From the NCBI RefSeq assembly GCF_900155685.1, contig NZ_LT732548.1, positions 829,421 to 893,420 of the forward strand: a DNA stretch of 64,000 nt, given 5' to 3'. Of the stretch, positions 19,579-29,133 are shown one piece after another. The notes beneath the pieces are model-generated. The model was not told the origin of the DNA. It searched no databases and saw nothing but the letters and a program-made list of their open reading frames with translations. The translations under genes were made by a program, and so were the position numbers. Origin of the DNA: Paenibacillus bouchesdurhonensis (lineage in GTDB: Bacteria; Bacillota; Bacilli; Paenibacillales; Paenibacillaceae). Positions within the stretch are counted from its first letter, which is position 1, and each line of letters starts with the position of its first letter.

Positions 19579-20229
19579 GTGAGTGTCAATCTCGAGACGT
19601 GGGTTAGGTTTGACTATGAGATCCAAAGTGACGAAGACATTGTCGAAGCGGTCCGCGAAGGCGACAGTGAAGCGCTGGAGTACTTGATTAACAAGTACCG
19701 GAGCTTCGTGCGTGCAAAGGCCAGATCCTATTTTCTGATTGGCGCTGACCGGGAGGATATTATCCAGGAAGGGATGATTGGCCTATATAAGGCCATCCGG
19801 GACTTTCGGGGGGATAAGCTTGCATCGTTCAAAGCATTCGCCGAGTTATGCATCACTCGGCAGATTATTACGGCGATCAAGACGGCAACGCGGCAGAAGC
19901 ACATTCCGCTGAATTCGTATGTATCTTTGGACAAGCCGATCTATGATGAAGATTCGGATCGGACGTTGTTGGATGTCATTTGTGGTTCCCAGGTATGTGA
20001 TCCGGAAGAATTGATCATTAACCAGGAAGAATTCGTCGGTTTGGAAGATAAAATGTCGGAAATTCTAAGCGATTTGGAACGCAAAGTATTGATGTTGTAT
20101 TTGGATGGACGTTCGTATCAAGAAATTGCCGTTGATTTAGATCGTCATGTTAAGTCGATTGACAACGCTTTGCAGCGGGTGAAACGCAAATTGGAAAGAT
20201 ACTTGGAAGTTCGTGACGGAGCTATGTAA
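19579..20229 (+). CDS. sigH: RNA polymerase sigma-H factor
   Basis: 216 aa from the second of two GTG codons (19579), six bases after GGAGGGA; B. subtilis SigH has 218 aa. Region 2 includes EYLINKYRSFVRAKARSYF and ADREDIIQEGMIGLYKAIRDF. Region 4 has the helix-turn-helix YQEIAVDLDRHVKSIDNALQRV. It drives early sporulation and stationary-phase genes. Followed by its own terminator, so monocistronic. Confidence 0.96.
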   Translation: MSVNLETWVRFDYEIQSDEDIVEAVREGDSEALEYLINKYRSFVRAKARSYFLIGADREDIIQEGMIGLYKAIRDFRGDKLASFKAFAELCITRQIITAIKTATRQKHIPLNSYVSLDKPIYDEDSDRTLLDVICGSQVCDPEELIINQEEFVGLEDKMSEILSDLERKVLMLYLDGRSYQEIAVDLDRHVKSIDNALQRVKRKLERYLEVRDGAM

Positions 20230-20276
20230 GTGTTTGTGTCGGAGATGCAAGACAATCTGAATAGAGTAGCTAGTGC

Positions 20277-20308
20277 AAAGACGACTATGGCTATAGTCGT
20301 TCTTTTTA
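20277..20308 (+). terminator. Intrinsic terminator after sigH
   Basis: ACGACTAT (20281-20288), loop GGCT, ATAGTCGT (20293-20300), then TCTTTTT, with A-residues before the stem. The rest of the 345-base gap to rpmG holds only the rpmG promoter. Confidence 0.8.
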
Positions 20309-20454
20309 CGTGTTGAAAAATATAACAAATCCGAGGGTGTCATCCTGCTATGAATTCCGGAGGCAATTAACATGATAAGTGCTGACAAGGGTTTATCTTG
20401 GAAAGCGATGTGTTATACTGTTAATAATCAAATAAAGAGAAGCTCGAAGTCTCG

Positions 20455-20483
20455 TTGACATGGATATGGCCTTATGATAAAGT
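20455..20483 (+). promoter_or_regulatory. Promoter of rpmG-secE-nusG
   Basis: Perfect TTGACA (20455-20460), 17-base spacer, TAAAGT (20478-20483). The leader of about 85 bases shows no known riboswitch. Confidence 0.75.
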
Positions 20484-20575
20484 GTTTTAGGTAGGCCTAA
20501 ATTTGCGTTTTTTGGATGTTTAGGTTCAATTAAGAGACTTCTCAATTTGATGAAGGTCTTCGGGAGGTGCACATC

Positions 20576-20725
20576 ATGCGGGTAATTATTACGTTAGCTT
20601 GTACGAATTGCAAACAAAGAAACTATACAACGACAAAGAACAAGCGTAACCACCCCGACCGCATGGAGATGAAGAAATTTTGCAAGTTTTGTAACGAGCA
20701 AGTTCCTCATCGCGAAACCAGATAG
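20576..20725 (+). CDS. rpmG: 50S ribosomal protein L33
   Basis: 49 aa. Cys pairs C9/C12 (CTNC) and C36/C39 (CKFC) make this the zinc-binding form. The start ATG has GGGAGGTG upstream. First gene of the rpmG-secE-nusG group, 21 bases before secE. Confidence 0.95.
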   Translation: MRVIITLACTNCKQRNYTTTKNKRNHPDRMEMKKFCKFCNEQVPHRETR

Positions 20726-20746
20726 TCTTTGGAGGTGTAGTCGCGT

Positions 20747-20938
20747 ATGAAACGAAGTTTTAAATCGTTGTTCTCTTTTTTCTCTGAAAGCTGGGCTGAG
20801 CTTAAAAAGGTTCGCTGGCCTAATCGTAAAGAGCTGACCAATTATACGATGATTGTCCTCGGTACAATTGTAGTAGTCGCGATTTATTTTTGGGTACTTG
20901 ATATCGGCATCTCCGCTGTGATCGAAGCGATAATTTAA
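20747..20938 (+). CDS. secE: Preprotein translocase subunit SecE
   Basis: 63 aa, the short single-helix form of Gram-positives. The amphipathic segment ESWAELKKVRWPNRKEL, with its conserved KVxWP, precedes one transmembrane helix (about residues 37-58). It stabilises SecY in the SecYEG channel. Ribosome binding site GGAGGTG. Confidence 0.95.
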   Translation: MKRSFKSLFSFFSESWAELKKVRWPNRKELTNYTMIVLGTIVVVAIYFWVLDIGISAVIEAII

Positions 20939-20961
20939 GAAGGGTCCTTAGGTGGCTTGAT

Positions 20962-21495
20962 ATGGAGAAAAGATGGTATGTAGTACATACCTATTCTGGG
21001 TATGAGAACAAGGTCAAAGCCAATTTGGAGAAACGCGTTGAATCGATGGGCATGGAAGACAAGATATTCCGCGTGCTTGTTCCTATGGAAGAAGAAGTGG
21101 TGAACAAAGACGGTAAGAAGAAGACCGTTATGCGTAAAGTTTACCCCGGATATGTCTTGGTGGAAATGATCCAGACCGATGATTCTTGGTATGTTGTGCG
21201 CAACACGCCAGGGGTTACCGGATTCGTTGGCTCGACAGGATCGGGTTCGAAACCAACTGCGCTTCTGCCTGAAGAGGTAGATCAGATTTTGCGGCATATG
21301 GGTATCGAAGAGCCGAAACCGGTCATCGATTTCGAGGTCAAAGAATCCGTGCGTATCAAAGTTGGCCCGTTTGCTAATTTTGTCGGATCGATTGAAGAAA
21401 TTCTCGTCGACAAGAGTAAGCTGAAGGTTCACGTCAACATGTTTGGACGAGAAACCCCGCTTGAACTGGATTACACTCAAGTGGAGAAAATATAG
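20962..21495 (+). CDS. nusG: Transcription elongation factor NusG
   Basis: 177 aa. The NGN domain (WYVVHTYSGYENKVKANLE) contacts RNA polymerase. A C-terminal KOW domain (VRIKVGPFANFVGSIEEI) contacts Rho or the ribosome. Usual length for Bacilli. Directly upstream of the L11/L1 genes. Confidence 0.96.
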   Translation: MEKRWYVVHTYSGYENKVKANLEKRVESMGMEDKIFRVLVPMEEEVVNKDGKKKTVMRKVYPGYVLVEMIQTDDSWYVVRNTPGVTGFVGSTGSGSKPTALLPEEVDQILRHMGIEEPKPVIDFEVKESVRIKVGPFANFVGSIEEILVDKSKLKVHVNMFGRETPLELDYTQVEKI

Positions 21496-21564
21496 GTTTC
21501 TTAGGCTTCATGTGGGAGGGGAGAAATTCCCGTCTACCACTATTAGGGCAAGGAGGTGTTTTAC

Positions 21565-21990
21565 ATGGCAAAAAAGGTTATCAAAATGGTAAAACTGCAA
21601 ATTCCTGCGGGGAAAGCGAATCCTGCACCTCCGGTAGGTCCGGCGCTGGGTCAAGCAGGTGTCAACATCATGGCATTCTGTAAAGAGTTTAACGCACGTA
21701 CTGCCGATCAAGCAGGTTTGATTATTCCGGTTGAAATCTCGGTGTTTGAAGACCGTTCTTTTACTTTCATCACTAAGACTCCGCCAGCTGCCGTTCTGCT
21801 TCGCGTTGCTGCGAAAGTTGAGAAGGGTTCCGGTGAACCGAATAAGAAAAAAGTAGCTACCGTGAAACGTGATGCAGTTCGTCAAATCGCGGAGCAAAAA
21901 ATGCAAGACCTGAACGCAGCTTCTGTTGAGGCGGCTATGCGCATGGTCGAAGGTACTGCTCGCAGTATGGGTATCGCTATCCAAGACTAA
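21565..21990 (+). CDS. rplK: 50S ribosomal protein L11
   Basis: 141 aa from the ATG at 21565 (AAGGAGGTG upstream; the GTG at 21556 lies within that site). The proline-rich N-terminus ([20 protein letters not shown]) binds the GTPase-associated centre of 23S rRNA and thiopeptides. Needed for RelA activation in stringent response. Confidence 0.97.
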   Translation: MAKKVIKMVKLQIPAGKANPAPPVGPALGQAGVNIMAFCKEFNARTADQAGLIIPVEISVFEDRSFTFITKTPPAAVLLRVAAKVEKGSGEPNKKKVATVKRDAVRQIAEQKMQDLNAASVEAAMRMVEGTARSMGIAIQD

Positions 21991-22202
21991 TTCTTGGGGC
22001 GGCCGAGCAGCGAAAGTTGCTCTTGATTAATAAGTCAGCCTCGGGCAGCTTGTTAATCAAAGATTGATGGAGTTTTATAAATAGGCAAAGCACATTTATA
22101 AAATCCATCTGGATGGAAATATATATTACGAATTGTTTAATATACATTTTCATCCCCAGTGGGAGGAATTTCCGCTAACACCACACAAGGAGGAATATTT
22201 TC
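21991..22202 (+). other. L11-L1 intergenic region with two inverted repeats
   Basis: 212 bases. GAGCA(N8)TGCTC near 22005-22022 and TTGATTAATAAG (22023-22034) with CTTGTTAATCAA (22049-22060) can form hairpins; neither is followed by a T-run. The region may hold an L1 autoregulatory site, since L1 represses its own mRNA in known bacteria, but I cannot identify the binding motif with confidence. Confidence 0.4.
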
Positions 22203-22895
22203 ATGGCTAAACACGGTAAAAAATACCTTGAAGCTGCTAAGCTGATTGACAGCGAAGCAACATATGAGCCTTCAGAAGCCGTTGAATTGGTGAAAAAGGC
22301 TGCAAGCGCTAAGTTCGATGAAACTGTCGAAGTAGCAGTTCGTTTGGGTGTTGACCCTCGTAAACAAGACCAAGCCGTTCGCGGTATCGTTGTCCTGCCT
22401 CACGGCACAGGTAAAACGCAACGCGTATTGGTATTTGCCAAAGGTGAGAAAGCAAAAGAAGCGGAAGCGGCTGGAGCGGACTTCGTTGGCGATCAAGACA
22501 TGATCAACAAAATTCAACAAGGCTGGTTCGACTTCGACGTCTGCGTAGCGACACCAGACATGATGAGTGAAGTTGGTAAATTGGGACGCTTGCTCGGTGG
22601 TAAAGGCCTTATGCCTAACCCTAAAGCCGGCACAGTTACGTTTGACGTAGCTAAAGCGGTTCAAGAAATCAAAGCGGGTAAAATCGAATACCGTTTGGAT
22701 AAAGCAGGCCAAATTCATGCGCCAATCGGCAAGGTTTCTTTCAGCGCCGAGCAATTGAATGAGAACCTTCAGGCTCTCGTTGATGCATTGAACCGGGCTA
22801 AACCGGCTGCTGCCAAAGGTATTTACTTGAAGAACATCGCGGTATCTTCCACGATGGGACCAAGCGCTCGCGTAAACGCAGCTGCATTCAGATAA
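22203..22895 (+). CDS. rplA: 50S ribosomal protein L1
   Basis: 230 aa. L1-stalk protein with conserved segments [20 protein letters not shown] and [13 protein letters not shown]. It binds the stalk of 23S rRNA and helps E-site tRNA release. The ribosome binding site AAGGAGG precedes the ATG. Confidence 0.97.
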   Translation: MAKHGKKYLEAAKLIDSEATYEPSEAVELVKKAASAKFDETVEVAVRLGVDPRKQDQAVRGIVVLPHGTGKTQRVLVFAKGEKAKEAEAAGADFVGDQDMINKIQQGWFDFDVCVATPDMMSEVGKLGRLLGGKGLMPNPKAGTVTFDVAKAVQEIKAGKIEYRLDKAGQIHAPIGKVSFSAEQLNENLQALVDALNRAKPAAAKGIYLKNIAVSSTMGPSARVNAAAFR

Positions 22896-22922
22896 TACCG
22901 CTCCACGATTCGTGGAAAGGGT

Positions 22923-22951
22923 TTGACATATGTTCTTCCCCTTGGTATACT
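22923..22951 (+). promoter_or_regulatory. Promoter of rplJ-rplL
   Basis: Perfect TTGACA (22923-22928), 17-base spacer, TATACT (22946-22951). A small palindrome CCACGATTCGTGG (22903-22915) lies just upstream. Transcripts would include the whole L10 leader. Confidence 0.8.
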
Positions 22952-22984
22952 GAACAAGTTGCTTAGATTTATAATTAAATTTGA

Positions 22985-23120
22985 ATATGCTTACCGTAGA
23001 CAGTAGGTGCCCCGCAAGGCTTAATTTCCTACCGAGGTGTTGTGATAGAACGTCAACATGCTGCAGGGTGACTGCAGATGATGATTCATCAGGCCTTCGT
23101 GATTCTACGGAGGCTTTTTT
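22985..23120 (+). ncRNA. Ribosomal protein L10 leader with transcription attenuator
   Basis: A structured 5' leader upstream of rplJ in the position of the known Firmicute L10 leader. GTAGG (near 23004) and CCTAC (near 23031) enclose a bulged region, followed by further paired segments such as CTGCAG(N5)CTGCAG (23061-23076). The leader ends in a terminator hairpin, GCCTTCGT (23093-23100) with ACGGAGGC (23107-23114), then six Ts. In the known system the L10-L12 complex binds the leader and promotes termination. Assignment rests on position and structure, not on a covariance search. Confidence 0.75.
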
Positions 23121-23265
23121 AATGAACTGATGGCGGTTGAGGTTATCCTTAAACGGCAGGTTCCTTAAAAGTCTTCTAGAGCGAGGTTGAATTCGCTTCG
23201 GAGGGGGACGTAAGGCGGGACTTGATCCGGCACGTACCCAGCATATCTATCAGGAGGTGTACAGT

Positions 23266-23775
23266 TTGGCAAACGCAAAAGTGATTCAAGCAAAGCAGGA
23301 AGCCGTTGACGTCGTAACAGCGAAGCTTCGCGAGAGCGCAACGACTGTTGTTGCTGACTATCGTGGACTTAACGTTACTCAAGTTACGGAACTGCGTAAA
23401 CAGCTTCGTGAAGCTGGCGTAGAATTCCAAGTACTGAAAAATACGCTCGTTCGCCGTGCTACAGCGGCTGCGGAACTTACTGAACTGGACGAAGTATTGA
23501 CTGGTCCTACAGCGATCGCGTTCAGTGCTGATGATGCAGTAGCTCCGGCTAAAATCATTAGCGAGTTCGCAAAGAAGAATGAAGCGCTTAAAGTAAAAGG
23601 TGGCGTGGTTGAAGGCCGTGTAGTTGGTGTCGACCAAATCAAAGCGCTCGCGGATCTTCCTTCCCGCGAAGGTCTTCTTTCGATGCTTCTCAGCGTGCTT
23701 CAAGCTCCAGTTCGCAACTTCGCGCTGGCAGTCAAAGCCGTTGCAGACAAAGAAGAAGGCAGCGCAAGCGCATAA
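23266..23775 (+). CDS. rplJ: 50S ribosomal protein L10
   Basis: 169 aa from the TTG at 23266, with AGGAGGTG immediately upstream; the GTG at 23257 is inside that site. [21 protein letters not shown] is the conserved rRNA-binding N-terminus. The C-terminal helix carries L12 dimers. Lies 145 bases after the attenuator. Confidence 0.96.
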   Translation: MANAKVIQAKQEAVDVVTAKLRESATTVVADYRGLNVTQVTELRKQLREAGVEFQVLKNTLVRRATAAAELTELDEVLTGPTAIAFSADDAVAPAKIISEFAKKNEALKVKGGVVEGRVVGVDQIKALADLPSREGLLSMLLSVLQAPVRNFALAVKAVADKEEGSASA

Positions 23776-23840
23776 GCTTGGCTTACAAGCAGTGAGTTAA
23801 CGAATTTAAACCAATATGATTATAAAATGGAGGTTCCAAC

Positions 23841-24206
23841 ATGAGTAAAGAAACAATTTTAGAAGAAATCAAAGGTATGTCCGTTCTTGAGTTGAACGAA
23901 CTTGTTAAAGCAATTGAAGAAGAATTCGGCGTAACTGCAGCAGCTCCAGTTGTTGTAGCTGGCGGTGGCGGCGGCGCTGCTGAAGCTGCTGAGCAATCCG
24001 AGTTTGATGTAGTTCTGACAAGCGCAGGCGCATCCAAAATCAACGTTATCAAAATCGTTCGCGAAATTACAGGTCTTGGCCTGAAAGAAGCAAAAGAACT
24101 TGTAGACAACGCTCCAAAACCACTGAAAGAAAAAGTGGGTAAAGAAGAAGCAGAAGCAGTAAAAGCGAAATTGGAAGAAGCAGGTGCAGGTGTAGAACTG
24201 AAATAG
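23841..24206 (+). CDS. rplL: 50S ribosomal protein L7/L12
   Basis: 121 aa. N-terminal dimerisation helix ([15 protein letters not shown]), Ala/Gly hinge (about 38-52) and C-terminal factor-binding domain ([20 protein letters not shown]). It recruits EF-G and EF-Tu. Followed directly by a strong terminator. Confidence 0.97.
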   Translation: MSKETILEEIKGMSVLELNELVKAIEEEFGVTAAAPVVVAGGGGGAAEAAEQSEFDVVLTSAGASKINVIKIVREITGLGLKEAKELVDNAPKPLKEKVGKEEAEAVKAKLEEAGAGVELK

Positions 24207-24224
24207 TTCTTCGCTCATTTGTGA

Positions 24225-24260
24225 CAACCCCCTTGAACTTGGTTCAAGGGGGTTGTTTGT
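24225..24260 (+). terminator. Intrinsic terminator after rplL
   Basis: Perfect 14-bp stem CAACCCCCTTGAAC (24225-24238) with GTTCAAGGGGGTTG (24242-24255), loop TTG, then TTTGT. Confidence 0.88.
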
Positions 24261-24429
24261 AAGTGCTTTGTTTTTCTTGATCTTACTTTGTAGTTATTGA
24301 AGAAGAATAAAGGCATACTAGGCTTAAGGCGAATGATAGAAACGAAAGAATCAATAAGTATCACTGTTAGGCTGGATTTTAATTTGTCGATATATAGCTG
24401 ATAAGCAAATTGTGTGGAGGTAAGCCAAA

Positions 24430-25026
24430 ATGGCAGATCACTATTATACCAATAAACCTTCTACTGCTCATGACCGAAAGGTCTGGGATGCCGAATTGCG
24501 TGCCCAAAAGTTCCGCTTCGTCAGTGATGCGGGTGTCTTCGCAAAAGGGGGCGTAGATTATGGAAGCAGGGTGCTGATCGAAGCGATGGATATTCCGGAA
24601 GAAGCGCAGGTGCTCGATGTCGGATGCGGCTATGGCCCCATTGGGCTTACGGCGGCACGACTCGCAAGTCGTGGACATGTGACGATGATCGATGTTAACC
24701 GCCGGGCGGTAGAGCTGGCACAGGAGAATGCAGGCAACAATAAAGTAGCCAATGTTACAATCCTGGAAAGTGATCTGTTTGCGGCATTAGGGGAACAGCG
24801 ATTTGATGTTGTTTTAACTAACCCGCCCATTCGAGCGGGCAAGGAAACCGTTCATGCTATATTTGAAGGCGCTTATGATCGTCTTCGTGATGGCGGGGCT
24901 TTGTGGATTGTGATTCAGAAAAAGCAAGGTGCGCCTTCAGCTAAGCAGAAGCTAGAATCGTTGTTTAGCCAGGTCGATGAAGTGACGAAGGATAAAGGAT
25001 ACAGGGTGTACCGAGCGATAAAGTAA
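24430..25026 (+). CDS. Class I SAM-dependent methyltransferase, RsmC-like
   Basis: 198 aa, matching B. subtilis YbxB in length and position between rplL and rpoB. SAM-binding motif I VLDVGCGYGPIGL (about 59-71), motif II TMIDVNRRAVELA, and the catalytic NPPI motif in VVLTNPPIRAGK. The NPPx motif is used by enzymes that methylate exocyclic amino groups such as guanine N2 in rRNA. The actual substrate is not shown by the sequence. Confidence 0.85.
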   Translation: MADHYYTNKPSTAHDRKVWDAELRAQKFRFVSDAGVFAKGGVDYGSRVLIEAMDIPEEAQVLDVGCGYGPIGLTAARLASRGHVTMIDVNRRAVELAQENAGNNKVANVTILESDLFAALGEQRFDVVLTNPPIRAGKETVHAIFEGAYDRLRDGGALWIVIQKKQGAPSAKQKLESLFSQVDEVTKDKGYRVYRAIK

Positions 25027-25404
25027 TAGTCGTTCGTGAGGGACGCGTATGCAAAGAAAAAAAGGTTGACTCGCAATGTTGATTGTGATATTATTATAAA
25101 ATGTCAGTATTAGGATGCCCTATATGACTTTAGTTTGCTGAAATGTCAAGGAGTTTTGCTACACAATGAATAAAATCACCTTGTTTGACGTATAATATGT
25201 ACATTTTAGGCAAATCTACTGAATACGGGGATGTTTGAGGCAGAAACGACACGGATAATGGTGCTCTTTTTTCGAAAGCATTCGATAAGGGCTTTTCTTT
25301 ATTTGTGCAACAGCTGCAATCCGTCTTGAACCTATTATATAGGCGCAAACACGGGTTCGCAATGTATTTTTTTAAAGTGAGTAGACATGAGGGGTGAGTA
25401 TAAG
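25027..25404 (+). other. Upstream region and leader of rpoB
   Basis: No gene. A promoter sits at 25066-25094, and a second TATAAT-like box near 25191 has no clear -35. The ~300-base leader is A+T-rich with scattered short complementary segments but no leader motif I recognise. Confidence 0.5.
25066..25094 (+). promoter_or_regulatory. Candidate promoter of rpoBC
   Basis: TTGACT (25066-25071), 17-base spacer, TATTAT (25089-25094), about 310 bases before the rpoB start. Consistent with rpoBC being uncoupled from rplJL by the strong terminator after rplL. Confidence 0.65.
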
Positions 25405-28400
25405 TTGGCAGGACATCTTGTTCAATATGGTCGACGCACTCGGCGAAGTTATGCACGAATTAACGAGGTACTCGAAGTTCCGAACCTGATCGAAATCCAA
25501 CAAAAATCCTACGATTGGTTCCTGGAGGAAGGTCTCCGGGAGATGTTCCAGGACATTTCGCCGATTCAGGATTTTACTGGAAACTTGGTGTTGGAGTTTA
25601 TCGATTACAGCCTTGGTGAACCAAAGTATACGGTTGACGATGCGAAGGAACGCGATGTAACGTATGCGGCTCCGCTTCGGGTTAAAGTCCGGCTAATTAA
25701 CAAAGAAACCGGCGAAGTCAAGGAGCAGGAAGTGTTTATGGGAGATTTCCCTCTGATGACGGAAACCGGCACCTTTATTATTAACGGTGCGGAACGGGTT
25801 ATTGTCAGCCAGTTGGTGCGCTCTCCTAGCGTCTATTTCAGTACGAAAATCGATAAGAACGGGAAGAAAACATATACCGCTACAGTAATTCCAAACCGCG
25901 GTGCATGGCTGGAGCTCGAGATGGATGCGAAGGACATCATCTATGTCCGGATCGACCGTACTCGTAAAATTCCAGTAACTGTACTGCTTCGTGCGCTTGG
26001 CTTCGGTACAGATGCTGAGATTTTGGATCTGCTGGGTAATGATGAATATATCCGCAATACGCTGGATAAAGACAACACGGACTCTACGGAGAAGGCATTG
26101 ATTGAGATTTACGAGCGCCTCCGTCCGGGCGAGCCGCCAACGCTTGATAATGCGAAGAGCTTGCTGGTGGCACGTTTCTTTGATCCAAAACGATATGACC
26201 TGGCTAATGTCGGTCGTTATAAAATTAATAAGAAGCTTCACATCAAGAACCGTCTCTTCAATCAGCGTCTTGCTGAGAGCTTGATTGATACGAACACAGG
26301 CGAAATCATCGCCGAAGCAGGCCAGATGGTTGACCGTCGTCTGTTGGATGAGATTCTTCCTCACCTGGAAGACAGTGTAGGCTTCAAAAACTATCATGTA
26401 GCTAACGGTGTTCTCGATGCGAACGACGTGCCTCTTCAAACGATTGATATCTTCTCTCCGATTGAGGACGGAAAGGTCGTTAAAGTCATAGCGAACCGCA
26501 ATATCGATAAATCGGTCAAGCATATTACGCCTGCCGACATCATTTCGTCGATTAGCTACTTCCTGAACCTGCTGCACGGAATCGGCAGCACGGATGATAT
26601 CGACCATCTCGGCAACCGCCGTCTGCGTTCTGTTGGCGAGCTTCTACAGAATCAATTCCGTATCGGTTTGTCCCGGATGGAACGCGTCGTTCGCGAGAGA
26701 ATGTCGATTCAAGATGCGAATGTTATTACACCGCAGGCACTGATTAATATCCGCCCGGTCATCGCATCGATTAAGGAGTTCTTTGGAAGTTCTCAGCTGT
26801 CCCAGTTTATGGATCAGACGAATCCGCTCGCAGAGCTGACGCATAAGCGTCGTCTGTCTGCCCTTGGGCCTGGTGGTTTGACGCGTGAGCGCGCGGGCTT
26901 TGAAGTTCGTGACGTTCACCACAGTCACTACGGCCGGATGTGTCCGATCGAGACGCCGGAAGGGCCGAACATCGGCCTGATCAACTCCCTTTCTACGTTT
27001 GCCCGCATTAACGAGTACGGCTTCATCGAGGCTCCGTATCGTTGGGTTGATCCGAAGACGGGGAAAGTTACCGATCAAATCGCTTATCTGACGGCCGATG
27101 AGGAAGATAACTATATCATTGCGCAAGCAAACGCGATTCTGAACGAAGATAATACGTTCCAGGATGAGAACGTCATTGTTCGTTACAACAAGCAGTCGGA
27201 TAACATTCTGACGATGCCGAGCGACCGTGTCGACTACATGGACGTATCTCCGAAGCAGGTTGTGTCCGTAGCGACTGCGTTGATTCCATTCCTTGAGAAC
27301 GATGACTCCAACCGTGCGCTGATGGGCTCGAACATGCAGCGGCAGGCTGTTCCGCTTCTAATTCCTAAGGCTCCTCTAGTAGGAACGGGAATGGAGCATA
27401 AGGCTGCCAAAGATTCCGGTGTATGTATTGTGTCCAAATACGACGGAATTATCGAGCGTTCCGCAGCAAATGAAATTTGGCTGCGCCGCGTCGAAGAAGT
27501 GGATGGCAAGGAAGTTCGCGGCGACCTTGTTAAATATAAATTACACAAATTTATGCGTTCGAACCAAGGAACTTGCATTAACCAGCGTCCAATCGTTAAG
27601 CGCGGGGATGTCATCAAGAAAGGCGATATCCTAGCTGACGGTCCGTCGACGGAAATGGGCGAATTGGCACTAGGCCGCAACGTCGTCGTTGCCTTTATGA
27701 CTTGGGAAGGCTATAACTACGAGGATGCGATCCTGCTTAGCGAGAAGCTGGTGAAGGAAGATGTGTACACTTCCATTCATATTGAAGAATACGAGTCCGA
27801 AGCGCGTGATACGAAGCTGGGGCCGGAAGAAATTACCCGCGACATTCCGAACGTAGGGGAAGAAGCCCTTCGCAATCTGGATGAGCGTGGAATTATCCGC
27901 GTAGGTGCAGAGATTAGTGCTGGCGATATCCTTGTCGGTAAAGTAACGCCGAAAGGTGTTACGGAGCTGACGGCGGAAGAACGTCTACTGCATGCGATCT
28001 TCGGTGAGAAGGCGCGCGAAGTTCGCGACACCTCCTTGCGTGTTCCACACGGAACGGACGGGATTGTTGTTGATGTGAAGGTGTTTACTCGCGAGAATGG
28101 CGACGAATTGCCACCGGGTGTTAATCAACTCGTTCGCGTCTACATTGCACAGAAGCGTAAAATCTCCGAAGGCGATAAAATGGCTGGACGTCACGGGAAC
28201 AAAGGTGTCGTTGCCCGTATTTTGCCAGAGGAAGATATGCCGTTCATGCCTGATGGCACACCTGTTCAAGTTGTACTGAACCCGCTTGGGGTTCCTTCAC
28301 GGATGAACATCGGTCAGGTATTGGAGATCCACCTAGGTATGGCCGCACTCCATCTGGGAATTCACGTCGCTACACCGGTGTTCGACGGTGCGAACGAATA

Positions 28401-28950
28401 TGACGTTTTCGACACGATGGAAGAAGCCGGAATGCAGCGCAATGGTAAAACTGTCCTCTATGATGGACGGACGGGTGAAAGCTTCGAACGTGAAGTAACT
28501 GTTGGTGTCATGCATATGATTAAGCTGGCGCACATGGTTGATGATAAAATTCATGCTCGCTCCACGGGTCCTTACTCGCTGGTCACACAGCAACCTCTCG
28601 GCGGTAAAGCCCAGTTCGGCGGTCAGCGGTTTGGGGAGATGGAGGTATGGGCGCTTGAGGCATATGGCGCTGCGTACACGCTCCAGGAAATCCTCACTGT
28701 TAAGTCCGATGACGTTGTCGGCCGGGTAAAAACCTATGAATCGATCGTCAAAGGCGAAAATGTGCCGGAACCTGGCGTGCCTGAATCGTTCAAGGTCTTG
28801 ATCAAAGAGCTTCAAAGCTTGGGTATGGACGTCAAAATCCTAACCGAGAACGAAGAAGAGATCGAGATGAAGGAAATCGACGATGAAGATGACGCGGCTG
28901 GAGATAAACTGAGCCTGAACCTGGAAGGCGCGGAAGTCGGCGTAGAATAA
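25405..28950 (+). CDS. rpoB: RNA polymerase beta subunit
   Basis: 1181 aa from the TTG at 25405 (GGGGTGAG eight bases upstream), which restores the family N-terminus [10 protein letters not shown]. An ATG at 25387 would add six residues. The rifampicin-binding cluster [20 protein letters not shown] is wild-type. The C-terminus carries the expected [13 protein letters not shown] switch segment and a short acidic tail. Confidence 0.98.
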   Translation: MAGHLVQYGRRTRRSYARINEVLEVPNLIEIQQKSYDWFLEEGLREMFQDISPIQDFTGNLVLEFIDYSLGEPKYTVDDAKERDVTYAAPLRVKVRLINKETGEVKEQEVFMGDFPLMTETGTFIINGAERVIVSQLVRSPSVYFSTKIDKNGKKTYTATVIPNRGAWLELEMDAKDIIYVRIDRTRKIPVTVLLRALGFGTDAEILDLLGNDEYIRNTLDKDNTDSTEKALIEIYERLRPGEPPTLDNAKSLLVARFFDPKRYDLANVGRYKINKKLHIKNRLFNQRLAESLIDTNTGEIIAEAGQMVDRRLLDEILPHLEDSVGFKNYHVANGVLDANDVPLQTIDIFSPIEDGKVVKVIANRNIDKSVKHITPADIISSISYFLNLLHGIGSTDDIDHLGNRRLRSVGELLQNQFRIGLSRMERVVRERMSIQDANVITPQALINIRPVIASIKEFFGSSQLSQFMDQTNPLAELTHKRRLSALGPGGLTRERAGFEVRDVHHSHYGRMCPIETPEGPNIGLINSLSTFARINEYGFIEAPYRWVDPKTGKVTDQIAYLTADEEDNYIIAQANAILNEDNTFQDENVIVRYNKQSDNILTMPSDRVDYMDVSPKQVVSVATALIPFLENDDSNRALMGSNMQRQAVPLLIPKAPLVGTGMEHKAAKDSGVCIVSKYDGIIERSAANEIWLRRVEEVDGKEVRGDLVKYKLHKFMRSNQGTCINQRPIVKRGDVIKKGDILADGPSTEMGELALGRNVVVAFMTWEGYNYEDAILLSEKLVKEDVYTSIHIEEYESEARDTKLGPEEITRDIPNVGEEALRNLDERGIIRVGAEISAGDILVGKVTPKGVTELTAEERLLHAIFGEKAREVRDTSLRVPHGTDGIVVDVKVFTRENGDELPPGVNQLVRVYIAQKRKISEGDKMAGRHGNKGVVARILPEEDMPFMPDGTPVQVVLNPLGVPSRMNIGQVLEIHLGMAALHLGIHVATPVFDGANEYDVFDTMEEAGMQRNGKTVLYDGRTGESFEREVTVGVMHMIKLAHMVDDKIHARSTGPYSLVTQQPLGGKAQFGGQRFGEMEVWALEAYGAAYTLQEILTVKSDDVVGRVKTYESIVKGENVPEPGVPESFKVLIKELQSLGMDVKILTENEEEIEMKEIDDEDDAAGDKLSLNLEGAEVGVE

Positions 28951-29010
28951 CACTGGCGGACTGCCGCCTTGTGATAATGATAACCGCAGCGGAAGCTGCC
29001 TGCCTGGATT

Positions 29011-29035
29011 ATCGGCCTACCTTTGGGAGGCCGAT
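29011..29035 (+). other. Hairpin in the rpoB-rpoC gap
   Basis: ATCGGCCT (29011-29018) and AGGCCGAT (29028-29035) form a perfect 8-bp stem. No T-run follows (ATTTCCC), so full termination is unlikely. It may be an RNA-processing or partial attenuation site between the two large subunit genes. Confidence 0.5.
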
Positions 29036-29133
29036 ATTTCCCTAGACAGATAGATCGAATAGACGGACGTATTCAGTGTATTTTGATCTGTGTAGAATGC
29101 TAAAATCAGGACTTGGTTAAGGAGGGATGCTCC

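Noticed and set aside
26760..26890. Rifampicin-resistance mutation in rpoB
   Set aside because: The cluster [21 protein letters not shown] reads as wild-type.
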